From contig JAGKQI010000091.1 of NCBI GenBank assembly GCA_018806915.1, positions 2,046,001 through 2,110,000 of the forward strand: a DNA stretch of 64,000 nucleotides, given 5' to 3'. Shown here in pieces: positions 20,404 to 31,400 of the stretch. Both the position numbers and the translations under genes were made by a program. Positions within the stretch are counted from its first letter, which is position 1. Each line of letters opens with the position of its first letter. This stretch comes from Phytophthora colocasiae (taxonomy: Eukaryota; Oomycota; Peronosporomycetes; Peronosporales; Peronosporaceae). Below the pieces are notes generated by a model. The model was not told the origin of the DNA, did not search any database, and saw only the letters and a program-made list of their open reading frames with translations.

Positions 20404-20670
20404 TGACACGCCCGTGGCTTGCAGAGAGGCGAATCTGGCACCGTAGTCCTTGCTTGAGAGGGGCTGCGATGTAGAAGGTAAAATGGAGAATGAATTTATA
20501 GATTAGAGTGCCTCGTGCGCTAGCCTACTTCATGCTAGTTCCTACTCTGACAATCTGTGGCCCGTACATGTATCCAGGAGTCTTCCACAAGAAGTAGCTA
20601 CTCCCACAATTCCACCACCTGCAAGGAGTGGTGCTCCCACCTGCCAAGTGTGGTGCTCTCACCCGTGTCA
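20404..20670 (-). repeat. Gypsy 5' LTR
   Basis: The right LTR on the plus strand, which is the upstream LTR in element orientation. It is followed on the plus strand by the GGCT target duplication and the rest of the Crinkler-like copy B. Confidence 0.93.
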
Positions 20671-20803
20671 GGCTTTTGTCACTGGACAAATGCGAGAGGG
20701 TCTCAACAACCTACGAGACAAATCGTACAGTGAAGCAATGGATAAAATCCCACAGTTCGTGTGCTGCCTTCCTGGCGAAGTTGGTGCTAATGAAGGTGCG
20801 TAG
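20671..20803 (+). pseudogene. Crinkler-like copy B, 3' end
   Basis: It matches the last ~135 bp of the intact gene (from 2683), including the final LPGE.GANEGA and stop codon. It is separated from the rest of copy B by the Gypsy element. Confidence 0.85.
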
Positions 20804-21050
20804 GGACCCCTGATCCCGTTAGCCTGGCTGGAATTCCTTTGGTGGCATTTTTTATTTTTGCAGTAGCATTTTGATGCCCCTCTAGTTAAGTATTATTTTT
20901 CAAACAATTTGACGTGTTTCAAGCGCACTTCCTGCGCTTTCAACTTCAGTGCGTTAAGTACACGGAAGACTCTTACTTCAAAGTACCTTCGTTTGGTGTT
21001 TTGTTCATTTCGTTGCTACCAACTACTGTAGGTAGGTACTTAGTACAGGC

Positions 21051-23504
21051 TTACTGCGTAATAGTGTAGATGAGCACGGCAATGAGAATCGGGAGGAGTA
21101 CCATGAGCATCAAGCGGTACGACTGGACTTGGCTGTTGAGCTTCGAAACTGCCTGCTCGGAGATCTCGCGAAGCTTCGTAATCTGAGCGCTGTGGGCCTG
21201 CTTCGAATGGGAACGCTCAGCCTCGACGGCCTCCTGGGTCTCAGCCAGCTCTGCACGGACAGTAGCGAGCTCCTGCTTGGTCTTTGCGATCTTCTTCTCC
21301 TTGGCTTCGAGGCTAGAAGAAAGTTGGGAACGAGCCGCACTAGCGGAAGACGCATCAGCACGAGCTTTCTTCAGCTGCTTGCTTGCACTCTCAGCGTCCG
21401 CGATCTTGGCGTTCATCAGCGTCTTGGCAGCCTTCGCAGAGTCTTTCCACTTGAGAGCGTTAGCACGAGACTCCTTCAGCTCCTCGTTCGCCTCCAGTAG
21501 TGACGCGCGAGCCTTCTTCAGCAGTTCCTCGTTCGTAGCAGCAACACCACGCAGGTCCTGGAGCTGCTCGTCACTGCTCGAACGCTGCGAAACCAGGTCG
21601 TCATACTGCACCTTCAACTTCTTCACTTCAGCCGTACGCGCCTCCAAGTCTCCAGCGAGCTTCTTCAGTTGCGAGTCGTTTCCAGACGCTTGGCTAAGAG
21701 ACTTCTCGTTTTCAAGCTTCAGGCGGATCACCTCGTCCTTCATCTCAACCAAAAGACGAGCAGTCTCCTCCTTGTCAGCAAGCACAGACTTGGCAGCCTC
21801 CTTAGCCTTCTCCAGCTCGGCTGCAAGCTCAGCACTGCTGTCCTCCGACTGTAGTTGAGAGATTTGCGCCGTTAGCTTGTCAACCTTTTCCTTGTGCTTA
21901 AGCTCGGCCTCTTGAGCCGATGTGCGAAGAGCATCAAGTTCCGCAGACGTATCCTTAGCACTCTTCTTCGTCGACTCGAGTTCTTGCTCCAGAGTCTGAA
22001 TACGGCCCAATGAGCTAGTAGTCTTCGATTCAAACTCCTTGGAAGATGCCCGCAGCGATTCCAGTTCAGCAGATAACCCCTCCGTGCTCTTCTTGGCCTC
22101 CTTCACTTCCTGCTCCAGCGCCTGGATGCGCTCCTTAGATTTTGATGCTTCGGACTTGGACGCCTCAAGTTCAGCTTGCAGGTTTTTCACCTCCGTCTTC
22201 GAAGCCTCAAGCTCAGCCTTAGTAGACTCAATCTCAGCCCTGAACGTTTCCGTTTTATCGTCGTACGCGGAGTGTTCAGCAATTGTTTTCTCAGCTTCAG
22301 CATGCATCGTCTTGGCATCAGCCTCGATCGTCGCGTTTTGCTCCGTGAGCTCCTTGTTCGCCAGCTGAAGGTCCTCGATATTCTTCCACAACTTGCCGAG
22401 GTGAGTCTCTCTGGTCTCCTTTTCGCCCTTGATCTCCGTCAGCTCTGCTTGAGCCTTCTCCAGCTCATCACCAGCAGCTTGAATCTTCTTCTTCAGTTCC
22501 TCGCGGGAAGCCTGGGCAGCTTTCTCCGCAGCCTGAATCTTCGTCTCCAACTCTTCGCGGGATGACTTAGCGGCATCCTTCGCAGCTTGCAACTTGCTCT
22601 CCAGGTCAGTCTTCTCATCCGTGAGCGTAGCAACAGCCCTCTCCAACTTCGCCTCTGCTTCCTTGCTTGAATGGCCAGCCTTCTCTACCTTGGAACGCTC
22701 CTCTTCCAGCTCCGCCGTTAGTTTGGCAACAGCGTTCTCCTTCTCCTCCTTAAGCGCTACAACCTCTTCTTTGAGTTTGTTCTGGGCATCACGAAGAACT
22801 TGATCAGCCTTCAGCATCTCGTCAGTCTTCTGAGCGGCTTTCTCCGCCTTGGCACGTTCATTCTCCATCTCCTTCGATAACTTGGCAACCTCCTCACTTT
22901 TCTCCTCCGCCAAGTCGTTCACTGACTTCTGCAGCTTCTCCACAGTCATCTTCGCTTCTTGAAGCTTAACACGTTCCTCCTGAAGCTCTTGCGTCAATTT
23001 CTTCACTTGCTCCGAGTCCACCTCAGCAACTTTGTCTTCCGTCGTCTCCTCAATTTTCTCTGTTTTCTTTTTCTTCTTGTTTTTCTTCTTCGAACTCTTC
23101 ACAACCGTCTCTGTCTCCAACATCTCCACCTTCTTCGTTTCATTCTCCTCCAGATACTTCAACGCCTTCTTGGTCCTCTCAATCTCCGTCACTTGCGTCT
23201 CCAACGTCGTCAACTTGTCCTCCGTCTCCACCACATGTTCTTCAATCTTCTCCGTTCTCTGCTCCAGCTCGTCAACATCATCAGTCTCTGGGTTCTCCTG
23301 TTGATTATCCTCCTGATTATCCTTCTCCTCCCACTCTTGCAACTCCTTGCGCATCGCCACCAGTTTCTGGAGCTCCTTGGCCATGTCTTCTCTCTGCACA
23401 TTCTTGTCGTTATTCTTGATCTTCTCCTGCATCATCCGCACATTAACCGAACACGACTCAATGGCGTCTTCCAGAGCCGCGCGGTTCGTTAACGTCGTCG
23501 TCAT
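21051..23504 (-). CDS. Long coiled-coil protein with C-terminal membrane anchor
   Basis: 817 aa from ATG at 23504 (MTTTLTNRAALEDAI). Almost the whole chain is charged heptad sequence rich in Lys, Glu, Ala and Ser, with a Lys-rich patch (KSSKKKNKKKKKTEK) in the first quarter. The last ~20 residues are hydrophobic (LMLMVLLPILIAVLIY) with a very short tail after them, the signature of a tail-anchored protein facing the cytosol, like golgins or giantin-type tethers. There is no other recognisable domain, so a tethering or scaffold role is inferred only. It has one exon. It is transcribed divergently from the tyrosinase-like gene with 212 bp between start codons. A truncated copy lies at 3030-3973. 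Confidence 0.8.
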   Translation of the reverse strand: MTTTLTNRAALEDAIESCSVNVRMMQEKIKNNDKNVQREDMAKELQKLVAMRKELQEWEEKDNQEDNQQENPETDDVDELEQRTEKIEEHVVETEDKLTTLETQVTEIERTKKALKYLEENETKKVEMLETETVVKSSKKKNKKKKKTEKIEETTEDKVAEVDSEQVKKLTQELQEERVKLQEAKMTVEKLQKSVNDLAEEKSEEVAKLSKEMENERAKAEKAAQKTDEMLKADQVLRDAQNKLKEEVVALKEEKENAVAKLTAELEEERSKVEKAGHSSKEAEAKLERAVATLTDEKTDLESKLQAAKDAAKSSREELETKIQAAEKAAQASREELKKKIQAAGDELEKAQAELTEIKGEKETRETHLGKLWKNIEDLQLANKELTEQNATIEADAKTMHAEAEKTIAEHSAYDDKTETFRAEIESTKAELEASKTEVKNLQAELEASKSEASKSKERIQALEQEVKEAKKSTEGLSAELESLRASSKEFESKTTSSLGRIQTLEQELESTKKSAKDTSAELDALRTSAQEAELKHKEKVDKLTAQISQLQSEDSSAELAAELEKAKEAAKSVLADKEETARLLVEMKDEVIRLKLENEKSLSQASGNDSQLKKLAGDLEARTAEVKKLKVQYDDLVSQRSSSDEQLQDLRGVAATNEELLKKARASLLEANEELKESRANALKWKDSAKAAKTLMNAKIADAESASKQLKKARADASSASAARSQLSSSLEAKEKKIAKTKQELATVRAELAETQEAVEAERSHSKQAHSAQITKLREISEQAVSKLNSQVQSYRLMLMVLLPILIAVLIYTITQ

Positions 23505-23716
23505 TTTCGGACTTAAAAGAAGAGCAGGTATCACTTGGACCAAAGATCTGAGACTGTCGCTTTATGACCTCCTCGTTTGATTGGCACCAGCAGTTTTCTA
23601 TAGACTTTTCTATAGGACATCTTTCCACAGATATTGTACCATATTTAAGGTACAATTAGCCGGTTTTCAAAGAGTCGGTATGGTAACTGGTACACTGATA
23701 CTACCAAAGGAGCATA
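23505..23716. promoter_or_regulatory. Divergent promoter region with palindrome and direct repeat
   Basis: This is the only space between the coiled-coil gene (minus) and the tyrosinase-like gene (plus). It holds an inverted repeat TTGTACC (23634-23640) / GGTACAA (23649-23655) separated by 8 bp, and a direct repeat of TTTTCTATAG near 23594-23614. These are candidate regulatory sites; no known factor is assigned. Confidence 0.45.
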
Positions 23717-25318
23717 ATGCTACTGCGAGTTCTAGTGGCAGCATTAGCGCTGTTAGGGACGGAAGCGAAGGGTATACGCGTGAGGAAGAGCTGGGCAGCG
23801 TATAGCAATAATGAGAAAGGTAGGTTGAAGCTGTGGAGCATTTTTTTTTAAAGAAAAAACTTTGATTTGTTTGTGAAGAATTGTATTTGAGTGCAGTGGA
23901 GAAGGCGATGCAGTCAGGGAACCATTTACTCTTCACACAAGTGTATATGGACGCTGGTAGTCTACAACAAGTCGTAGGTACTTGTGGAGCACCTGCTTGG
24001 TACCGTAAATACCTGCTCGGCTATGAGAATATGTTGCGTTCACTGGACACCAAGTTTAGTGACTTGACTCTGCCGTATTGGGATTTATTTGAAGACTCGG
24101 CCAAGCGTATCTCGACAAGTACGGATTGTAATGGCATTGAAGGCTGTTCGCCGATTCTAGAGGATCTTGGAGGGTCGGTAGGGCCTGAGCTACTACCTGG
24201 AGCTTTCGTTGTGGAAGGAGAAGTCGTTCCAAGTGGAAACTGTGCGAATACCAGTGTTGCAGCACATGCGTGCACCAATAGTAAGAAGTGCGAGAAGTGT
24301 ATTCCACGTGGAGACTGGACTATCGGTGACGCGACGTTGGAATTCGGTCCGACTACCTTTGCAGAGTTGATTCGACATGCAATAGATGCCAATGGTACCA
24401 GTAGCAGCGGAGCTTCTTCGATTGATAGACTACGCAAGGAGGTACAAAACTCTATCCAGTTAACACTACACAGTCTTCTTGGAGGCGTGTACGAGACTCG
24501 TGCGGCTGCTTTTGATCCGATCTTCCTCAGTCACTAGTACGTTCTCTAAAGCTTTACAAATCTCGTGCTTCCCGAACTAATTGTACTTGTTTAACAGTGC
24601 GACGCTCGACATGGTGTATCAGTTTTTCCAGAGCTGCAACCAGAGTATTGCCTTGACTGGTTCTTGTCAGGGTAAAGGTGAAGTTAAAGTCTCTCCTACA
24701 GCTACAATTCCTATGAAGATTAAGGACACAACGGTGGAGAACCATGCTGATTTGGGCAGCTTTTTCAAGGCTGTTGGTACAACGTTCAAGAGTATGGATA
24801 CTTTCGCTGTCGAGTATGAGGTCAGCCCTTTCCTTCAGAATATGCTCAAAAATTTCTTCCTGCAGTGTGACACTGACAAGAGCGCATCTGGAGCGATCTC
24901 GTATGCTACAGCTAAAAGCACATTCGAAGATGCTGGTGGAATCAGTACTTTGGTGAACGATTTGGCTGCTTGTGACCAGACTTCTAAGCTGACTGGGACG
25001 ACAACGGAAGCTACTGCTGCTTTCATTTCGTGCGAATTGCTGTCGTCTTTGATGAATGGAGTTTTCACGAACTTCAGTACACCCGTACGCGAATTCTTTG
25101 GCGCCACACAGGACGACTTACCTAAATGTGTTGGAGATCTGGCTGCTATCACCACTGCGGAGGTCACAGTAACGCCGTCTTCGACTTGCCAGAAGGCGAT
25201 TTACACAGACACAAGTATTAGTACCAAGAACGACTTTACCTCGGTCACGGATGGGTTTGCGATCGTCACTAGAGGTGTTGAGGACGGGAATGTCCAGTAC
25301 ATGAACCCACCAAAGTAG
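23717..25318 (+). CDS. Secreted tyrosinase-like protein with degenerate copper sites
   Basis: Three exons, 23717-23819, 23879-24536 and 24598-25318 (introns of 59 and 61 bp), giving 493 aa. A signal peptide (MLLRVLVAALALLGTEA) is followed by the tyrosinase core. The fold is recognisable from YLSAVEKAM, YRKYLLGYENMLRSL, LPYWDLFEDS and, after the second splice, FDPIFLSHYATLDMVYQ. The expected copper-A histidines are not seen: the usual HG...WHRxxL is CGAPAWYRKYL. In copper B the HxxxH pair reads QLTLH and the HH pair reads HY. The C-terminal half is Cys-containing and of unknown fold. Oxidase activity is therefore doubtful; a secreted structural or binding role is more likely. Family assignment is firm, function is inference. 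Confidence 0.78.
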
Positions 25319-25481
25319 GAACATGTCATCGTAGGGTAATGGCAAATGTGAGTGAGTGTAACTACAATAGATGTTGCTGTGAAGAAACCCAAACACTTTC
25401 TCAGTATCTGATCTTGTGCAGTTGTACACAAGATACTTGCATTGTCATAATCCCAAAAAGTGAAAGCACAACAACCGATCT

Positions 25482-28400
25482 TCAACGTGTGCTATCGGAC
25501 TCCGACTGCCCTGCCATGGATGAGCACATGAGCTGGAACGATAGAGAAATCCTCACGTGCAATGACCCGCTTGCTATGTCATCAAGTGGCAACCAGCAGT
25601 CCATTGGGTTGCCTGACGTAAGTACATCCAGAGAAACCTGAGCCAAAGGAACAACAGCGTTAACTCAAAAAGAATAGCACAACAAAACACCACTACAACT
25701 CACCCTCGCTCTTCCCATAAATTCGTGACTCAAAACTTTGTTCTTTTGGTACACAGTGCACCGCAGCAGTGCTGGTGGGCCCGAAAACACCGAGGGTAGT
25801 AATTTCTCCAGAGCGTCCACTGCCTCAAGGTTTTGGTCGTTGATATCAGCGTTCCATAGTTGCGAGGCCACGCGACTAGCTTGCCGATCAACTTTGTGAC
25901 CACTTTCACCTCCGTTAGAAAAGTGAACGCCCCTGGTCGGGTTAGATACATGTTTGCCGTGGGTGGGGATAGCAAAGCGGAACACAAAATTATTCTCCTC
26001 TGGTTTCCACCGAGGGTTGACACCACCTTCGCCGACAGGACTCCGATAAGTCTGCAAACTCCATTCTTCCGCCGTGTCTCGAGGCTTGTCTTTGGTGTGG
26101 CATAACTCCAGAAATACGTAGGCGTTGCTCCACTTTCCAATCCAGCTACACGCTATCAAGTCCTTCGCCTCAATCAACTCGACGGTGATGACCCCAATAA
26201 ACCGATGGGGTAAACCAGCTTCCTCAAACATCGCATTGCGCTGGCTACGTGAATAAATTTCAACAAGCAGAGGGATTCTCGGTTCCTCTTTTCCGCTTAA
26301 ACCACGCTGAACGTGCTGGTGGAGCGTCCGATAGGAGTGCAGCCCATCTAAACGGTACTGAGTGATAGCCGTAACTAGCCAACCCTCTCCACCCGTGGAT
26401 CTCCACATCGACACAAGATCAGGATCTTCAAAGACGGAATCGACAATACCATCACACGTCTCCAAGCAAATAGGGCTCAATCGGTCCCAACCAAGCTCTA
26501 TGTGCAGTGGAGAACGTGCGTTGTTGTACATGTAGCGACGTACATTCCAGTCGGCTTCAACTTCCCAAGGATCCACAAACATCATAGATTGTAGGTAGAA
26601 CGCCTCAGGTAAAGATTCAGTATCGCTTTCCAAGCCAAACACACTTGACAGCCGTGACCGCGACGTGGGAACATCGCTCGAGGCCGATCCACCTGCGCTA
26701 GACAACCGAGGTGGCGGCAAAGGAGCAACGGACTTAGTATCAGCGTCACAATCGAAATGAGGGGGCGAGTGGTGATGATTAATCGGGAACATCTGCACGT
26801 CTTCACCACGATGTGTCACCAGTAGTCGTAGTTTTCGCTGTTTGCAGCAACGCCTCAGGAAAGCGTGAATCAGGGTGACAACATCACTTTCAGTTTCTCC
26901 ACTGAAGATCTGGTGGCGAGTAAACCAGGCAAATGCATCCCGAACAATAAAACTTTTCACGTATACGCGAGGGTCAATTCGGAATCGACGTAAGGTTGTC
27001 CGTACACCGAAATCAACATTCCGCATGAGAAGGATCAAGTAGTCGTCGCTTGAATTTACAAGTGCTGTATGGAGCTCCATACTCATTCCAATCTCCCGGA
27101 GAAAAGCCTGTAAACTGCCTGGACTATCGTCACTCGTTATATCTGATCCAGTTGTAGTACCGCTGGCAATACTAGTCAGTTTAACCCCTTTAGGGTCCGA
27201 TTTCGAGTCTCCATTTTCGCCACCACCATGACTATCATCATCGTGAAGTTCCTTCCATTCTCCGTTTGTTGCCGCTTCTTCAAAAGCCGCAGTGTCCAAG
27301 CCGTAAAGACCGCACAGACACGGAACCTCCTTAACTGAGTAGTCAAATTCACATCTCAAGTGTGACTCGATCAGCGCATACCACCTTTTAAGTCCTTCAA
27401 GTGGCCCCTCACCTAGTGCTTTCCATAGTTTCTGAGGAGTGAACAGTGAGCTGGAAATGTCTGTCTCAATATTACCCTCGTCGTCAGTATCAACCTCGTG
27501 CTGGTACGTGCTGAGGAAAACAGTGGCTCGCGCATACAGCGTTCGAAGCACCGACACCATGAGAATAAGCGTGTACATCTTGCGAATCTTGAACTGGTTC
27601 TGGCTTGCAGCATTTTCGATGCCTCCCCACAAGAGCGAAATGTTCTCATCGCCTGATTGGCGCGCCGCAACTGCACCAAGAAACGTGTATCCAAGATTTC
27701 CTTCAAAGATCCGAGTTTTCCGCATCTCATCAGTACCTGTAGTGGGACGTTGTAGCAACCTGCACAGCAAGCGCAGGTTCTTTTCGAAAGCAAATGCGCT
27801 CAAACTTGGCCTCGATCCACCATTATACACACGATTTGAAGTCCCATAAGTGTAGAACGGCAATGTGACTGCCTGACGAACGATGTCAGATCGTTGCCGT
27901 GCCCAACCCAAGAAAATGATTCCTGTACGAACGGCGACGCTAATGTGCGCAATGACTTGAGCAGGGACGCTGATTTGACCCTGGGCATCAAGGTTAAGGA
28001 TGTAGCAAAGTTGAATCGTGAGGCCTTCCCAGTCGCGATACACGTCTTCAGCAATACTGCAGGATGCGAATGTAGAGCACGAGTGCAGCATTGACAACGA
28101 TACATACTCCACCCATTTGCGCAACGTCGACACTCGACCGAGTTCTGAAAGCAGAAAACAGACTTCCACGATATGGAGATATGCGTGAGGATGCATCACT
28201 GCGAGGGCAGCTTCGTAAACATAGTTGCGGTCCACTTGGAATTGCTCACATAGCGGAGTGCATAGCTCATCTAAAAACGCTCTGTGCAGCTTGACTCGAT
28301 GGTGGTGTCGTTGCCCTGGCGTCGTTGAAATTGTCGTTGAATGCGTGGGAGAGTCAGTGCCATCACCATGTCGAAACCACATATCCATCTCCGATCGGAA

Positions 28401-31400
28401 GTGACTGATCATCTCGCGGGCCACACGAATACCAATCATTTTTCCAACAAATGCGGACGATGCCCAGCGTCTGCACTCAATGTCTGCGATCTGCGCTTTT
28501 AGCCACGGGGCAGTGGGAATTGATTTTTCAGACTCCAAAGCCTTTGGCCACGAAACAACAGAGTTCGCCCTGTGGATCCGTGTTTTCTTTCCTGCGACCA
28601 ATGGGTCAATGTGCGGGAGTCTATTATCCATAAAGCTCATTCTTCTCGGCGACGCGCTCCAAGTCATTTTTCTCGGGGATTTGCTAGAATTCGGTGATGA
28701 AATGCACGCCAGCATGCTGCCTCGCCGCTGGTTCTTCAGTGACGATTGAAAACGAGGTGATGTCGGGCTGCCTGATGCCCCGCTCAGATCGTCATCGGAC
28801 AGCAAGCCGCTGATCGTCTCATTTCCAGATTCAACTTTCGAAATTTCAAAACGCGCATGGACATTTATCAGATGCCGGGCTTGGAGCATTTCAACGAGTG
28901 CTGTATCACTTAAACCACTTCGCTTGCACACGTAGGCGGCAAATGAAAAAGCATGCTCAATATCAGCAGTTGACGCAAGCTGCAGGTGCCGCTTTCCCGA
29001 GGACGTTGGTGCTGACGATACCGGGATGTCAGGATACGCTTTCAGTCGCATTTTCTTCTTCGCCCAACTAAGTAATGACGAATTAACACTTGAATGAAGG
29101 TGCTGGAAGTAGACCGTGAGGGACGTAAGGTTTACATAGAAATGTGTTGCTCGCAACACACTGGAAACCAGGTTGTTGTTAGTAGGCAAAGTCAGCTCAT
29201 TGCCTACACACACATCCAAGTCTTGAAATTGAGGGAGTAACACAGCCCAGGCTTGTTCAAATTCCTCCAGCCACCACAACGCACAGCTTTCCAACCACAC
29301 TTCGTGCTGCCGACGGAAAAGCGGAATCACATCTTGCTCCAGTAACTGTTTTGTCACGTCCCCTGCCGGAGTAATACCAGCTTGAGCCATTGTGAAGTCC
29401 TGCTGCAATATGTCAGCTGTTTCGTATTCCACCAGTCTGACAATCACCAATGCCAAACTTGGATCTCCTAGGCGCACCGACAAAACTCGAATTGCGTCTT
29501 GAATTCGCGGTGGATCGCACAGAAGGAAAAATGCCGCCGCAGGCTCATATCTCTTCTTGCTAAGAAGAGAATACGCGTTCTTAATTGCAGCATTGCTCCA
29601 GCGCTTCTCAGAAAAATCGTTATCCAGGAATGAAGCCAGCGTCTAAAGCCAACAAGCGGGTAGTGTCAAAGAACTGAACATAACGAAAAGAGGGAATAGT
29701 GTTCACCTTGTTTGCTTCTGATTGTGTCAGCTTCGCCAATGCGCTGAGTACTTTTCTTTTTCCCAACGCTACGTAGAATAGACAAACATCCATAGCATCT
29801 TTTGTCCTCGCGTAGGAAGCCTTTGCAAATCTGTAAGTACAACACGTATATGGTTAGACATCCACCCATTGACAATGTACAGGTAGATAGGCACAAAATG
29901 CAACCTTTCAACGATTCCTCGCAGGTCCTTGACATTCTTGATCCAGAGCCCCAGCCACAAAGGGCGGATATCATCCCACTGCATCTGGGGATCAATGCAA
30001 TGTTCCCACAAAAACTGCTGTGCATCCGAATGCAAGGCCCACAGCAGCCCCGACGAAGGTGTTTCCTCCAAACTTGGCAGCCAAAAGCAACTTTCGCGTT
30101 CGCTGTACGAATTTTTCCATTTCTGCTTACCCGAAAACGGATCGGATTCGCCGTTTTGCGGATTGCTTGGACAGTCACCGTTCGTGTATGTGTGGGTAAT
30201 AATCACACTTCTCAGCGATTTAGCAAATACATGCATCGAGTAGAAGCGTTTTGCCCCCAGGTCTGCAGCTGAAGCGTCTAAATCAAAACCAAGAGACTGG
30301 ATTTCGTCCACAAAAGTCAAAAGCGCTTTCATCTCCACAAGATGCTCCTCGCTAAACGACGCAAACAGCACCGCTGCATTTGCTTGTGACGAATAATTTT
30401 TGCCGAGGAGCATGCAATCAATCGCCGCTAAAATTGTTGCTCCTTCGCCCGACGTTAAAGTGCGTTGGTCGTCTCCATCAGAGGAGGATTCGTTTTCCTC
30501 GTAATTATATCTTCTCTGACCGCCTCTACTCATCGGAGCTGCAAACAGATTCTCCGCCTTGTCGATTTTATCGCTTCGGTGAATGGACGTAGAATATCGG
30601 CCAACAGATTCCAACATTCGAGCACGCTCCGAACCATTCTCTAGGTTAGTTGTCGTTTTAGATCGTGATGGGCCACTGTACGAGAGAACGCCACTGGTAG
30701 CACTAGCACGAGCGGAAGGCTCATCATCCATCACTTTTGCGAGTAACTTCAACATTTGAGTAGCATCTTTGAAAGCCCTGGAAAACTCGTAAGATGCTCG
30801 ATCTCCAGCCAGTGAAGTATCTTTCTCACCGACACGTGCGTGCATGCCGAACATTGTTGTCAGAAGCACGTATGGATGCCACACAGGGAGTTTCTGAGGA
30901 GATTCAGCGGCTTTCCAGTCCATGGAATACTGCAAAAGGCTTCCTGGCTCATCCCACTTGCCAATAACCACAGGCATCTCGTTAGATATCGGTTGAAACG
31001 ATGGTTGGTCCTGTCGCGAGGCTTTTAAACGCCCCCCTCCGATCAAAAGAGCAGATGAATCTCGGGTACAATCGAACAGAGAAAGCGGGCTCACAATGTC
31101 ATCTCCAATCTGGGACCAGTTGTGCAGGTTCGTATCATACTGGTAAATAACTGTTGCCGATTCGTATCGTACGGCCAGCGCGTCTACATTAAACTCAACG
31201 TGCGAGTTACACCAGGTAAAACCCAAAACGTGACCCCGACCATTTGATGAGATGGATTCTTCTGGGCGCAAAATTCCCAGTCCAGACTCTGCTTCAAATA
31301 CATGCAGTTCCTCGGGTCTATCGGCGTGCAGAACGGCTATACGATTCGGGTCATCCACTTCGACGTGAATAATGCCACCAATCGCCACCGTGTCAGCATC

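Larger units (their letters stand above)
16046..20670 (-). mobile_element. Complete Ty3/Gypsy LTR retrotransposon, very young
   Basis: A 4625-bp element on the minus strand with 267-bp LTRs at 16046-16312 and 20404-20670 that look identical base for base. LTR ends are TGACACG...CGTGTCA, a 7-bp inverted repeat. The target duplication is GGCT (16042-16045 and 20671-20674). The single 1332-codon gag-pol frame is intact. Identical LTRs plus an open frame indicate a recent insertion. It landed in the already truncated copy B of the Crinkler-like gene. Confidence 0.93.

Noticed and set aside
22960..23492. Leu-rich plus-strand frame resembling a membrane protein
   Set aside because: Complement of Lys/Glu-rich coiled-coil codons; no independent start or domain evidence.
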